Of a stretch of DNA of 31,878 nt, positions 12,867 to 20,876 are shown one piece after another. Origin of the DNA: Peptococcaceae bacterium (GTDB taxonomy: Bacteria; Bacillota; Peptococcia; DRI-13; UBA5745); assembly GCA_031264885.1 (NCBI GenBank), contig JAISDM010000062.1, forward strand, positions 1 through 31,878, in the 5' to 3' direction. The stretch's first letter is position 1. Every line of letters starts with the position of its first letter. Made by a program: the position numbers and the translations under genes. The notes beneath the pieces were generated by a model. The model saw only the letters and a program-made list of their open reading frames with translations. It did no database searches and had not been told where the DNA came from.

Positions 12867-13784
12867 TCACCCCTCGTACTCAATCGGTTTCGACAGCTTC
12901 ATGATCCGCGACACCGCGAACAGGATGATCGCCGCGCAAATGGCGAGCGCGATCTTTCCGGGCGTCGTAAATATAAGGGCGTGAAACCAATCTTTATTCA
13001 GAAAGTACAACAAAGGGATGTTGGCGATCACAAGAAACATCATTGTGATCGCTTCCCGCCGCGGTCCGTTCATCAGGGCGTCTAACTCCGACTGTACGAC
13101 GCGGATGTCGCTGAACTTCTGAATGACTGACGGCAGCGTGTTTTTCATGGTGCGGTCGGACTGGCACTGTATCAAGGTGTTCGCCCACTCGTGAAACACT
13201 CGGTTGGGTACCTTCATTTTAAGGCTGTTGATCGCCGAGATCAGGTTGGCGCTGATCATTTCCGATTCAAAGACAAACGCCTCAAAGTTCGTTTTTATAG
13301 GCTCATTGATGGACGGGATGTTCTCTTTCACGGACCGGACCAGATCTTCTGTCCGCAGATAGGACGTTGTGACGATGGAGACGGCGGTTTCCAGTTCCTC
13401 GTTCAAATGCTTCTTATAGGTTCCCGCCGTGGAACGCAGATACCATATTGGGATGAGGGAGAAGCCGGCGCCCATAATGGGCGCCATAAACACGTTGCCT
13501 ATCATCAGGGCGAGTCCGGCGCCGACGGCGAACAGGATGAGCGAAAGCCTTTTGATGAACTCAAACTGCGCCTGCCGCCCCGTATCCCTTAGAATCTGCC
13601 CTATTTCATAATCCCGGCTGAAAAACCGCTTGACCGGCGTCCCGAGCAGTACCTTCAGCTCGTCGCCCAGTGTGACGGCTTTTCGGCGGGTCAGGGCTGT
13701 GAATATATCATTGATCCGCACGTCGAACAGAGCAAGCAGGCCGCTTGAAAGCAGTGTGAAAACGATGATATGAATCCATCGCAC
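12867..13784 (-). CDS. tadB-like: TadB-like inner-membrane platform protein
   Basis: This 305-aa protein starts at GTG 13784 behind GGGAGG. It has an N-terminal helix (1-20), a membrane pair about 78-116 (LSLILFAVGAGLALMIGNVF, then MGAGFSLIPIWY), a helical T2SSF cytoplasmic region (LNEELETAVSIVTTSYLRTE, VFHEWANTLIQC) and C-terminal helices about 240-295. It lies between CpaF and TadC, the classical tad order. The stop of the cpaF gene overlaps its ribosome site. Confidence 0.75.
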   Translation of the reverse strand: MRWIHIIVFTLLSSGLLALFDVRINDIFTALTRRKAVTLGDELKVLLGTPVKRFFSRDYEIGQILRDTGRQAQFEFIKRLSLILFAVGAGLALMIGNVFMAPIMGAGFSLIPIWYLRSTAGTYKKHLNEELETAVSIVTTSYLRTEDLVRSVKENIPSINEPIKTNFEAFVFESEMISANLISAINSLKMKVPNRVFHEWANTLIQCQSDRTMKNTLPSVIQKFSDIRVVQSELDALMNGPRREAITMMFLVIANIPLLYFLNKDWFHALIFTTPGKIALAICAAIILFAVSRIMKLSKPIEYEG

Positions 13785-13785
13785 G

Positions 13786-15153
13786 TTATTTCACCTCCCC
13801 GGCATATTGAAATTGAGCCAGCTCTTTGCTGGATATTCCGTTGTCCAGAAACCGCTTTTTGAGTGTGTCGGAAATATTGCCGGTCTTTTTGTGGCGTCCG
13901 ATCACTTGGATCTCGCCTTTGTCGTCGGTCGTGTTGTCTATGACGTCATATTGATACAGGGAGCGGTAATGCAGCTTTCCGTCCGCAAAATCCTCACCCT
14001 CGATGATCTCCATGATCTTTCGGCTGCGGTCCTCCAACTGTTTCGTAAAAACGACGACCGGATAAGCCTCCACCATGATCTGCGTGAGGATATGGTCGTC
14101 CATGTTGTATTTGCGTTTGGCTAAGGTCATCATGCGGCGGTAGGTGCTGACTGAGCTGTTGCTGTGGATCGTTGTGCAGACGGTATGCCCTGTCCGGGAA
14201 CTCTCGGCTGCCGATAGGCTTTCCGCGGCGGAACGCATCTCGCCGATTCCGATTACGTCCGGGTGCTTTCGTAAGACGCGTTCCAGAAGAAAATCCTGGT
14301 TGATGTTCATGGACGGGTTCTCATGGGGCCGGGTGAGCAGATGGACGACCGAGTTTAGTATGTTACCGTCGCCGTCCCGCTTCACCAGGTCGAATTCGCG
14401 GGATCCCTCCTCGATGGTGATGAGTCTGCGGTTGTTGGGCACCATGGAAAGCAGCCAGGCCATGACCGTTGTTTTGCCGGAGCCCGTGCTGCCGGCGATG
14501 CAGACCGACACGCCGTAGCGTATGCAGGCGGTGAGGAAGGCCAGCATTTCTTCGGTGGCGCTGCCGGAATTTAATAGTTTTTCCTTGGTCACCGTCTGTT
14601 GGTTGACGATACGGATGCTGGCGTTCAGGCCCACATCCGCATCCACAATCGGGCTTTTGTCCGCCGAGATGCGGATGTTTTTGTCTAAAAAACCGATGAT
14701 GGACGGCATGGTGTCGTCAATGATCATGCCGCAGGCCGATAACATGCGCCGGGTCACGTCAATGGCGTGCTGGGGGGAGGCGAATTTATCGGGGATCTTG
14801 ATGCTTCGCCCGCTGGATAGGATGACCTCAATGTCGTTGTAGGCGTTGATGTTCACCTCCTCGACGCCGGGCTTGTATATCCATTTCTTTAAAAACGAAT
14901 ACCCGGCCATGTCCTCGTAGAGCTTGTCGCGAAGTTCCTCTGTGGAAAGACGCTCCACCGCGTATTTGCGTTTGACGAGGTATTGGGTGATGAGTTCCTT
15001 CAAAACCGCGTTCGCTTTGTTTTGGTTTTCGTCGCCGACCAGCTTCGCGGCGTGGTTTTCGGTGAAATACCGCTGCACGTCCTCAAGGATCTGGTCGTAG
15101 GTGACGGTGTCCGACGCCACCGGCGTAAAGAATACGTCACTCAGATTGTTCAT
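13786..15153 (-). CDS. cpaF-like: CpaF/TadA secretion ATPase (VirB11/GspE superfamily)
   Basis: This 455-aa protein starts at ATG 15153 behind GGAGG. It carries all hallmark motifs: Walker A GSTGSGKTT (221-229), the Asp/Glu box ITIEEGSREFDL (246-257), Walker B DVIGIGEMR (299-307) and the His box TGHTVCTTIHSNS (321-333). The N-terminal part (EEVNINAYNDIEVIL) is the usual CpaF N-terminal domain. The hexameric ATPase powers Tad pilus assembly. The gene overlaps the end of the CpaE-like gene by 17 nt and precedes tadB and tadC. Confidence 0.93.
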   Translation of the reverse strand: MNNLSDVFFTPVASDTVTYDQILEDVQRYFTENHAAKLVGDENQNKANAVLKELITQYLVKRKYAVERLSTEELRDKLYEDMAGYSFLKKWIYKPGVEEVNINAYNDIEVILSSGRSIKIPDKFASPQHAIDVTRRMLSACGMIIDDTMPSIIGFLDKNIRISADKSPIVDADVGLNASIRIVNQQTVTKEKLLNSGSATEEMLAFLTACIRYGVSVCIAGSTGSGKTTVMAWLLSMVPNNRRLITIEEGSREFDLVKRDGDGNILNSVVHLLTRPHENPSMNINQDFLLERVLRKHPDVIGIGEMRSAAESLSAAESSRTGHTVCTTIHSNSSVSTYRRMMTLAKRKYNMDDHILTQIMVEAYPVVVFTKQLEDRSRKIMEIIEGEDFADGKLHYRSLYQYDVIDNTTDDKGEIQVIGRHKKTGNISDTLKKRFLDNGISSKELAQFQYAGEVK

Positions 15154-15877
15154 TCGCCGCCTCCATGACTTTTTTCAATGATTCCGTATACCGGGAGTTG
15201 CAGTAGTCAATCGCCCTGAACATCCCGCCCTCGGTGGCGCACCGGTCGATCTCTTTCCCATACGGCAAAAGCCCCGCCCAGCCGCCGATGATGTGCCCCA
15301 TTTCCTCGATGGCGTGGAATGGTCGCGCCATGCCGGCAAAAGACAGATGTTCGTTGTAGCGGAAACGCGCGTCCATGAGCAGGGGCTGGTGTGCTTTCAG
15401 ATAGTGGACGCCTTTCAAATCCGGCGTCAGGATTCTCACGATGACGTCCGCCGCGTCTATGGCGGCCGGTGTAAAAAGGTTCGTCATGTTCGGGCCGCAG
15501 TCGATGATCACAAAGTCTACCAGCTTGGCGGCGTTGGCGATCAGGCCCATGGCCATGTCGTACTTTATCTCGGGGTAACTCAGAGGGTTTTCACCCGCGG
15601 CATAGCCCATCAGACCGATAAAAGGGTAGGACTTCAACATCGTCACTTTGCTTGCCACCAAGGCGGTGTCGATCTCCACGGAGGAAAGCGCGTGGCCGAT
15701 GGACGCGCCGGTTTCGATGATCTGATCGGGCAGCCAAACGGGGAGCATGGGCGTACCGCAGTCCGCGTTGATGATGATGGCTTTCTGTTTGTCTCTCGTA
15801 AGGGCTTTGGCCAGAATACAGGAAAACATGGATTTCCCGCTCCCGGAGCTGCCCCATACGGTGATCATTTTTCCCAC
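15137..15877 (-). CDS. cpaE-like: CpaE/TadZ-like ParA-family ATPase
   Basis: This 246-aa protein starts at GTG 15877 behind GGGGAGG. The P-loop GSSGSGKS lies at 9-16, and the Walker B-like strand FVIIDCGPN at 122-130. Its position between CpaB and CpaF fits CpaE/TadZ, which localises the pilus machine. It lacks the long N-terminal receiver-like domain of proteobacterial CpaE, so it is a short form. It could be called simply a MinD/ParA-like ATPase if judged without context. Confidence 0.8.
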   Translation of the reverse strand: MGKMITVWGSSGSGKSMFSCILAKALTRDKQKAIIINADCGTPMLPVWLPDQIIETGASIGHALSSVEIDTALVASKVTMLKSYPFIGLMGYAAGENPLSYPEIKYDMAMGLIANAAKLVDFVIIDCGPNMTNLFTPAAIDAADVIVRILTPDLKGVHYLKAHQPLLMDARFRYNEHLSFAGMARPFHAIEEMGHIIGGWAGLLPYGKEIDRCATEGGMFRAIDYCNSRYTESLKKVMEAANEQSE

Positions 15878-15880
15878 GGC

Positions 15881-16744
15881 TCATTCCTCCCCGCCTGAAT
15901 CGGATTCGTTTTCATCATCCTCAGGATCATCCCCATCGGGAACAGACGTTGTATCCGCCGGATTCTCAGTGACGGCGCTTTCATCGGCTTCAGCTTCATC
16001 CTCTTCATCATCAGCTTCCTCGTCCGCGGGATCATAGATCTCCCGTAGAATCGCGTCCTGCGTTTCAAGCAGCTCGTTCGCGAGTTTTTCATTGTCGCGG
16101 CATATCAGGGCCACATGGGCCACGCCGTCGTTTTCCAGGGCTGTGATGATCTTGGCCTGCTCCGGCGCGGCGAGGACGGTGACCGTGGCCGATTGCCGTT
16201 TTTCCTCATCCTCAGACAGTTCCCGCGAGTAGTCCACGTTGACGCCTTTGGAATCGGTGACCGACAGGACTTGGACAAACCGCAGCTCCGGTATCTCATT
16301 CGCGCCGTCCAGGTAGTGGTAGACGCGGACAATGTCGCCGGTTTGAAGTTTGTCGGACAGGCCGCTGGCAAGGGATTTGACCGTCAGGGATATGGCGACC
16401 TTGCCCGAGGGTATGCTGCTGAGTTGGATGTCGGAGGATACGGGCGCGAAGCTGACCTTTGAGGATAGGATATAATCCCCGGCGTCCAAGTCGGCGGTCA
16501 CGTATTTCCCCACCACGTCGTTTTCGTTTCTCGCGATGTTCGGCGGCAGATTGTAGCCGCCTACTTCGACAATCTCTATATCCTTCGTTGTGAGGACCGC
16601 GCCTTTTCGTACCGGCTGGACGACGCGGACGATCTCGGTCTTGCCGTTGGTCTGCCGGCTGACGGCGGGGATGGCGACAAAGGCGACGACGGCCGCCAGC
16701 GCGATGCTGACGATGCCGAATATGAAGCGGTTGTTGAGTTTCAT
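15881..16744 (-). CDS. cpaB-like: CpaB/RcpC-like pilus assembly protein with SAF domain
   Basis: ATG 16744 lies behind AAGGAG. One membrane helix (about 7-28) is followed by a SAF-type region (VVQPVRKGAVLTTKDIEIVE, then GKYVTADLDAGDYILSSKV). A second beta domain contains GKVAISLTVKSLASGLSDKL and GDIVRVYHYL. These match CpaB/RcpC, which is thought to support the secretin or cell-wall passage of Tad pili. The last 50 residues are an extraordinary acidic tail of Asp/Glu/Ser, probably disordered. The gene ends 3 nt before the CpaE-like start. Confidence 0.82.
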   Translation of the reverse strand: MKLNNRFIFGIVSIALAAVVAFVAIPAVSRQTNGKTEIVRVVQPVRKGAVLTTKDIEIVEVGGYNLPPNIARNENDVVGKYVTADLDAGDYILSSKVSFAPVSSDIQLSSIPSGKVAISLTVKSLASGLSDKLQTGDIVRVYHYLDGANEIPELRFVQVLSVTDSKGVNVDYSRELSEDEEKRQSATVTVLAAPEQAKIITALENDGVAHVALICRDNEKLANELLETQDAILREIYDPADEEADDEEDEAEADESAVTENPADTTSVPDGDDPEDDENESDSGGEE

Positions 16745-16772
16745 AGGGTTGTTCTCCTTGCTTTATATCAAT

Positions 16773-17282
16773 TTATATGAATTTGAAAGCCGTGACGACC
16801 AGGCATCCCGCCGCTATGAAAGGGACAAAAGGCAAACGCAGCGCCTGTTCATCGGCCTGTTTCATCCTTACCAAACCCACAAGCAGCGCGAGAAGTGACG
16901 CAAGAAGCAAAATGCCGATGATGCTGTACGGCCCGTAAGCAAATCCCAGTATGGCCGCGAACTTGATGTCACCGCCGCCAACGCCGCGTCCGTCTTTAGA
17001 AATCCAAGCCGCGGCCAACAGGACGGCCGCCCCCAGGACTGCGCCCAATAGTGAAGACAACAGCGGCAATACAAAGGTGTTGAACCCGATGGCGCCGGCG
17101 TTTGATGCCAGCGCGTTTATGAAGGGGGCGGCGAGCGCGGCCGGCGAGAACAAAACGAGCGCCTTGTCCGGCACTCGTCTTGTCTTTGCGTCATACGCCG
17201 CGAACCCAGCGACGATAAGCGGCATGAACAGGTAATAAGCGATCCGCGCCGCGTTACTCACGGTTCGTGTACCAATCGTCAA
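16773..17282 (-). CDS. tadV-like: TadV/CpaA-like prepilin peptidase (A24 family)
   Basis: This is a 169-aa polytopic protein. Both catalytic aspartates of A24 peptidases are present: D31 in YDAKTRRVPD and D105 in the GGGD motif (102-105, followed by IKF). It has about five to six membrane helices. The likely start is TTG 17282, with AGGAAAG 5 nt upstream. GTG 17261 is an alternative, and either start overlaps or abuts the stop of the large secreted protein. It is expected to cleave the pilin-like protein (11562-11783) and perhaps the TadE-like proteins. Confidence 0.85.
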   Translation of the reverse strand: MTIGTRTVSNAARIAYYLFMPLIVAGFAAYDAKTRRVPDKALVLFSPAALAAPFINALASNAGAIGFNTFVLPLLSSLLGAVLGAAVLLAAAWISKDGRGVGGGDIKFAAILGFAYGPYSIIGILLLASLLALLVGLVRMKQADEQALRLPFVPFIAAGCLVVTAFKFI

Positions 17283-19035
17283 AGAGACTTTCCTGTATGG
17301 TTACATAATCCGTCAGATTCACGCTGAGCATGCCGGCCGGGGTCCAGGCATCCAACAGCCATGTGTAAACGGTGTAGGTTCCGTCGGGATACCATACCGG
17401 GACAAAATGCGCCCTTCGGTTATATGTGCTGAAACTGTTTTGCCTAAATTCGAGCTGCGCCATATAGGTCCCGGAGGTTCGCTCCAGGAGCCGCCAATAT
17501 GTGTCATACCGGAACTCGGGAAAATAACTGACCGCCGTTTGCGCGGCCGCCACATGGCTGGCCGGCGCGCCGGTCGTAAAGCGCGCCGTGACCTGGTTGT
17601 TGACGCCGTATCCGGATTTCATCAGCTTACCATTGGCGGTCGGTACTTTTTCATCTGGGGCGACCACGCTGGCGGCGGACAGACTCGCCGAGTAGTTGTC
17701 GGTGAAATAATCCCACCATCCCTGATCCTCCCACCATCCTTCATCCACCGAATAGCTGTACGAGTCGCTGTGGGTGTTTCCGTCGTCGTCGGTCCAATCG
17801 TATGATTCGGTATAAGTGACCCAATACTCAATCCATACCCAATTCGGATGCCACCGCGCCCACCAGACCGACCATGACGCCGATGTGATTTGCGTCTTGC
17901 TCGGGATCGGCGGGGCGGTAAAACCGTCGTTGCGGTCTGTCGCTTTTGGATCGGGCGGCGGGTTTCTGTTCAGATCCACGATTTTCGCCGTAATGGTATT
18001 CGCGCTGAGCGTACCCATATTCGCGCTGACCGTTAGGGTCATCGTTTGCTCGGCAGCGGGAGTGGTCCACTTGGCCCAAACAAGCTGGCTGCCGCCGGCG
18101 GGGATCACAATGGAATTGACGGTATAGGTCGCGCCGTTGATGTAGAATCGGACCGTCGCCGGTGAATCGGGATTGATTTCATCGGCCGTACTTAACGTGA
18201 CCGCGGTGACGACCTCCGTGTGGACGCGGTAGTCGACGCTCGTTTCGCCGGGCTCGATAGGTTCGGGCGGTTCGCGGGGCGCGCCGCCATAACTGACGAT
18301 GCCCATCCCGAGTGACGAAAGAATCGTTTCGGTTGTCTGCCGCCCCGTCGCGCTGCCGTCAAAGGCGGGCAGTCCCAAATCCGAATCCTCCAAAAACATG
18401 GCGAGGGACAGGTTTTGATGGGTCAGTGAAGACAGCTTCATATACAGATCTCCGTCTGCGAGTTGGTCGTACAAAGCGGCTTCGGTGGCGGTCATACAGT
18501 ATTGGTCATTGTCATATGTGAAATACGCGACGGGCTCTATAAACAATTTGTACTCGCCGCCGATTAACCGGTCATAATCAATGCTCGCCGTTTCGGCCAC
18601 CATCATGGCGGCGTATTCGCTGCTGAAGTAATTCCGGACGGCGTCGATGTTGTTTTGCCCGCTGCTGCTCACGATGGTTGGCATAGCATACGCGGGTTGA
18701 TGGTATTGATACCCTGTGTCCGTCTCTAAAGAAAGAGACGCGCCCGCGAGATAGTCCAGTTTGTTCGTGTTGCCGAAATGTAACAGGGAACTGGGTTGTT
18801 CCTTGTTGGAGAAATCCACTGGCGAGGATACAGCGGCGCCGGTGTTGGCGTCGACGACGGTGATTCTAACGCCGTCATTGCCGGGGTTCCAGAAGCTGCT
18901 TGACGTTCCCGATCCCATCCCGCCGCCGCCGGAATCTACGTTGGGATCACCTACTGAAGCGAGCGCCGAAAACGGGAACATAGCGAACGACAGGGATAGG
19001 CAAAGCCATGTAGTGATCATCCGTTTCATGTTCAT
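17254..19035 (-). CDS. Large secreted protein, probable pilus-associated surface protein
   Basis: ATG 19035 (MNMKRMITTW) is preceded by AGGAGG with a 7-nt T spacer. An upstream extension in frame would cross the hairpin at 19061-19086 and is rejected. A signal peptide with cleavage after ALA (residue 26) is followed by a Gly-rich segment (DSGGGGMGSGTSSSFWNPGN). A beta-rich N-terminal domain (DGVRITVVDANTGAAVSSPV) and an Ig-like domain around residues 290-370 come next. A Trp/Tyr/Asp-rich region and a C-terminal domain ending DDWYTNRE complete the 593-aa protein. There is no LPXTG anchor. Located between the lipoprotein and TadV, it is a candidate tip adhesin or contact protein; that role is inferred from position. 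Confidence 0.72.
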   Translation of the reverse strand: MNMKRMITTWLCLSLSFAMFPFSALASVGDPNVDSGGGGMGSGTSSSFWNPGNDGVRITVVDANTGAAVSSPVDFSNKEQPSSLLHFGNTNKLDYLAGASLSLETDTGYQYHQPAYAMPTIVSSSGQNNIDAVRNYFSSEYAAMMVAETASIDYDRLIGGEYKLFIEPVAYFTYDNDQYCMTATEAALYDQLADGDLYMKLSSLTHQNLSLAMFLEDSDLGLPAFDGSATGRQTTETILSSLGMGIVSYGGAPREPPEPIEPGETSVDYRVHTEVVTAVTLSTADEINPDSPATVRFYINGATYTVNSIVIPAGGSQLVWAKWTTPAAEQTMTLTVSANMGTLSANTITAKIVDLNRNPPPDPKATDRNDGFTAPPIPSKTQITSASWSVWWARWHPNWVWIEYWVTYTESYDWTDDDGNTHSDSYSYSVDEGWWEDQGWWDYFTDNYSASLSAASVVAPDEKVPTANGKLMKSGYGVNNQVTARFTTGAPASHVAAAQTAVSYFPEFRYDTYWRLLERTSGTYMAQLEFRQNSFSTYNRRAHFVPVWYPDGTYTVYTWLLDAWTPAGMLSVNLTDYVTIQESLFDDWYTNRE

Positions 19036-19060
19036 AAAAAAACCTCCTGTGTGATAACGA

Positions 19061-19086
19061 AAGCGCAGCCGGTATCGGCTGCGCTT
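19061..19086 (-). terminator. Terminator-like hairpin between lipoprotein and secreted-protein genes
   Basis: The minus-strand RNA AAGCGCAGCCG-AUAC-CGGCUGCGCUU is a perfect 11-bp stem, followed by UCGUUAUC, a weak U-tract. It lies 20 nt before the Shine-Dalgarno of the secreted protein. It may attenuate transcription or stabilise the upstream mRNA. Confidence 0.6.
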
Positions 19087-19107
19087 CTTTGCCATATGGA
19101 CTTAGAT

Positions 19108-19746
19108 TTAATTCATTCGCCCGACCATTTTATTGGGATCGCCCTTGCTGTCGACAACAATTTTTATAACTTTAGAGGGCTTTACCCATCCAAACACTGG
19201 GTCGTACACCTCGCCTTTATCGTTGGCGCCTTCGGGGACGGGGGCGCTGCGTGTCGGACTCGGCTGCGGCGGTTCGACAGAAGCCGAGGGTTGCGTGGGA
19301 GGCTGCGTAGAAGGCTGTGTGGGGGTGGGGTTGTGGTCGGGATTGGTTCCGGGCGTCGCCGGCGGCGCTTCCTTCGGCGGATTGGGATCGGTGAAATCCA
19401 CAACGACGGCGTCGCTGGTTTTTTCGACCACTGCCGGGTATGCCTCCGATGAACTGGTTGAGGATGTGGGTGAAGGACTGGTCACGCGGCTGTCTGCTTG
19501 CCGGTTGCCCGCCCGCCAACTGTCCGCGTTATGTTCCTTTGCTTCGCCGTCAGCGGCTATGTTTTTCCCGTTTTCGGCAGCCGCGTTTTCCGTCCAATGG
19601 TCGATGGGCGCCAAAGGGACGGGATCGTCTGGGACGAATGTTCCTTTGTCCCCTTTCCCCCAGAAAGCGCAAGCCGTCAGAATAACGGCGCAGAGTATCG
19701 CGAGCGTTCCCGCGGCGAATGATTTTGACATAGTAAATTTTTTCAT
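19108..19746 (-). CDS. Lipoprotein with Pro/Ser/Thr-rich stalk
   Basis: ATG 19746 (MKKFTMSKSF) is chosen because AAAGGAG lies 9 nt upstream; an ATG two codons earlier is too close. The lipobox LTAC puts the lipidated cysteine at 26. A charged segment follows, then a long low-complexity stalk rich in Pro, Thr, Ser and Gln (PTPTQPSTQPPTQPS). A conserved-looking C-terminal block, GEVYDPVFGWVKPSKVIK, resembles a DUF6550-like end. It would be an extracytoplasmic membrane-anchored protein spanning the wall. It sits between the TadE-like genes and the large secreted protein, suggesting a Tad accessory role. Confidence 0.75.
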   Translation of the reverse strand: MKKFTMSKSFAAGTLAILCAVILTACAFWGKGDKGTFVPDDPVPLAPIDHWTENAAAENGKNIAADGEAKEHNADSWRAGNRQADSRVTSPSPTSSTSSSEAYPAVVEKTSDAVVVDFTDPNPPKEAPPATPGTNPDHNPTPTQPSTQPPTQPSASVEPPQPSPTRSAPVPEGANDKGEVYDPVFGWVKPSKVIKIVVDSKGDPNKMVGRMN

Positions 19747-19806
19747 GGTCATCGACTCCTTTCACATATTATATACAAAACCGGTCGCCGTTTTTTCAAC
19801 AGCGAC

Positions 19807-20307
19807 CTAAAATTTAACGTTGTGATACCCTGTCAGGCTTACATGCCGCGTGACGGTGGGGTATCTGTTTCCGAACATCGTGATATAGAATTCGGCGTCG
19901 CAGGCAAACACATACTCGACCCGATCCCCGGTCAGATTGAATGCCAGACGGATATTGTGTATCTCGTAATCATTGGTCGAGAGGGGTACTTTCATGGCGA
20001 GCCCGTCCCGCACGGATTGCTCAAGCTGCTGCGTGTATGTGGCGCTGGAATACAATGTCCGCAAATATTCCTCATAGTTGACTTCCCGCTGGGAGCGGTA
20101 GGTATCGGCGTAGATGCTGGCGGTCAGGTTGTTGAGTTCCATCTTCGCGCCGTTTCTTATATTGATGACGTTGATTTGAACTGACGCGTACAGGAGCAGG
20201 AAGGCTATGAGCATGACGGCGCCGACAATGAAAAAGCAGGTGTAAAATGTAACATCGCCTTTGTCGTTTCGCGGAACTTTCTTTATATTCTTTGTTATCC
20301 GGTTCAT
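19807..20307 (-). CDS. TadE/TadF-like pseudopilin
   Basis: The start is ATG 20307 behind GAGGCGGG. The 166-aa product has a basic leader ending KGD (16-18), a strongly hydrophobic helix (about 20-45: TFYTCFFIVGAVMLIAFLLL) and a globular tail. This is the layout of TadE/TadF minor pilins, with a potential cleavage after G17. It follows the DUF4320-like gene by 9 nt. Such proteins are thought to initiate or tip the pilus. Confidence 0.7.
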   Translation of the reverse strand: MNRITKNIKKVPRNDKGDVTFYTCFFIVGAVMLIAFLLLYASVQINVINIRNGAKMELNNLTASIYADTYRSQREVNYEEYLRTLYSSATYTQQLEQSVRDGLAMKVPLSTNDYEIHNIRLAFNLTGDRVEYVFACDAEFYITMFGNRYPTVTRHVSLTGYHNVKF

Positions 20308-20316
20308 CGTCCCGCC

Positions 20317-20769
20317 TCACTTCCAATACCGTTCGCTGACGCCCGCGCCCCTTGCCACAATGGTAACGCGCGTAAGATTGAAGTCCCACATGCCGCCCAG
20401 GTTGGCGCTTCCTGTGACCGTGACATAAAACGGCGTGCCCAACTGGATGCCGTTCGTCATGCCCGGCGGCCGCGGCGACCAAAAGGCGGCGTCCACAGAG
20501 TATCGGATATCCTCCGCGCTCCCGATCTCGCCGCTCAGGAATACAAATAGGGCGGCGGTATCGGCGTTCACGCCGCCGGCAAGCTGTATCTGTTTCACCA
20601 TCTGATCCACGGCCAAATCCAGCTGCCGCTTGGTTGAGATGATCGAAAACAAGTTGATCACGAATGCCAATATTAAGACGGTGACAAAGATGAATACCAC
20701 CGTGGAGATATAGGTCGCCTCGGCGCGGTCTGATTTGAGAACGCCCCGGATTCGTTTGTGTTTGTACAA
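20317..20769 (-). CDS. TadE-like minor pilin (DUF4320-like)
   Basis: This starts at TTG 20769 with AAGGCGGTG about 8 nt upstream. A basic leader (1-15) is followed by AEATYISTVVFIFVTVLILA and a long helix to about residue 46. STKRQLDLAVDQMVKQIQLA comes next, a pattern recalling DUF4320 proteins of Clostridia elements. The C-terminal part is beta-rich (TPFYVTVTGSANLGGMWDF). It is the first gene of the Tad block after the plus-strand nuclease insertion. Confidence 0.72.
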   Translation of the reverse strand: MYKHKRIRGVLKSDRAEATYISTVVFIFVTVLILAFVINLFSIISTKRQLDLAVDQMVKQIQLAGGVNADTAALFVFLSGEIGSAEDIRYSVDAAFWSPRPPGMTNGIQLGTPFYVTVTGSANLGGMWDFNLTRVTIVARGAGVSERYWK

Positions 20770-20814
20770 GTTGATTCACCGCCTTTATTTTCGGTTTGCA
20801 GTTTGGAAATCAGA

Positions 20815-20843
20815 TTGTAATTTGGGCGCGGACGTAGTAAAAT
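20815..20843 (+). promoter_or_regulatory. Possible promoter of the second nuclease gene
   Basis: TTGTAA (20815-20820) and TAAAAT (20838-20843) are separated by 17 nt, 33 nt before the ATG at 20877. Confidence 0.45.
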
Positions 20844-20876
20844 AAAAATATAACTACGACCGAGCGAGGTGAGACT

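Noticed and set aside
20072..20779. A 235-codon minus-strand frame overlapping both TadE-like genes
   Set aside because: It is Arg/His-rich and lacks domain features, while the two overlapping frames have clear pilin-like layouts and ribosome sites.
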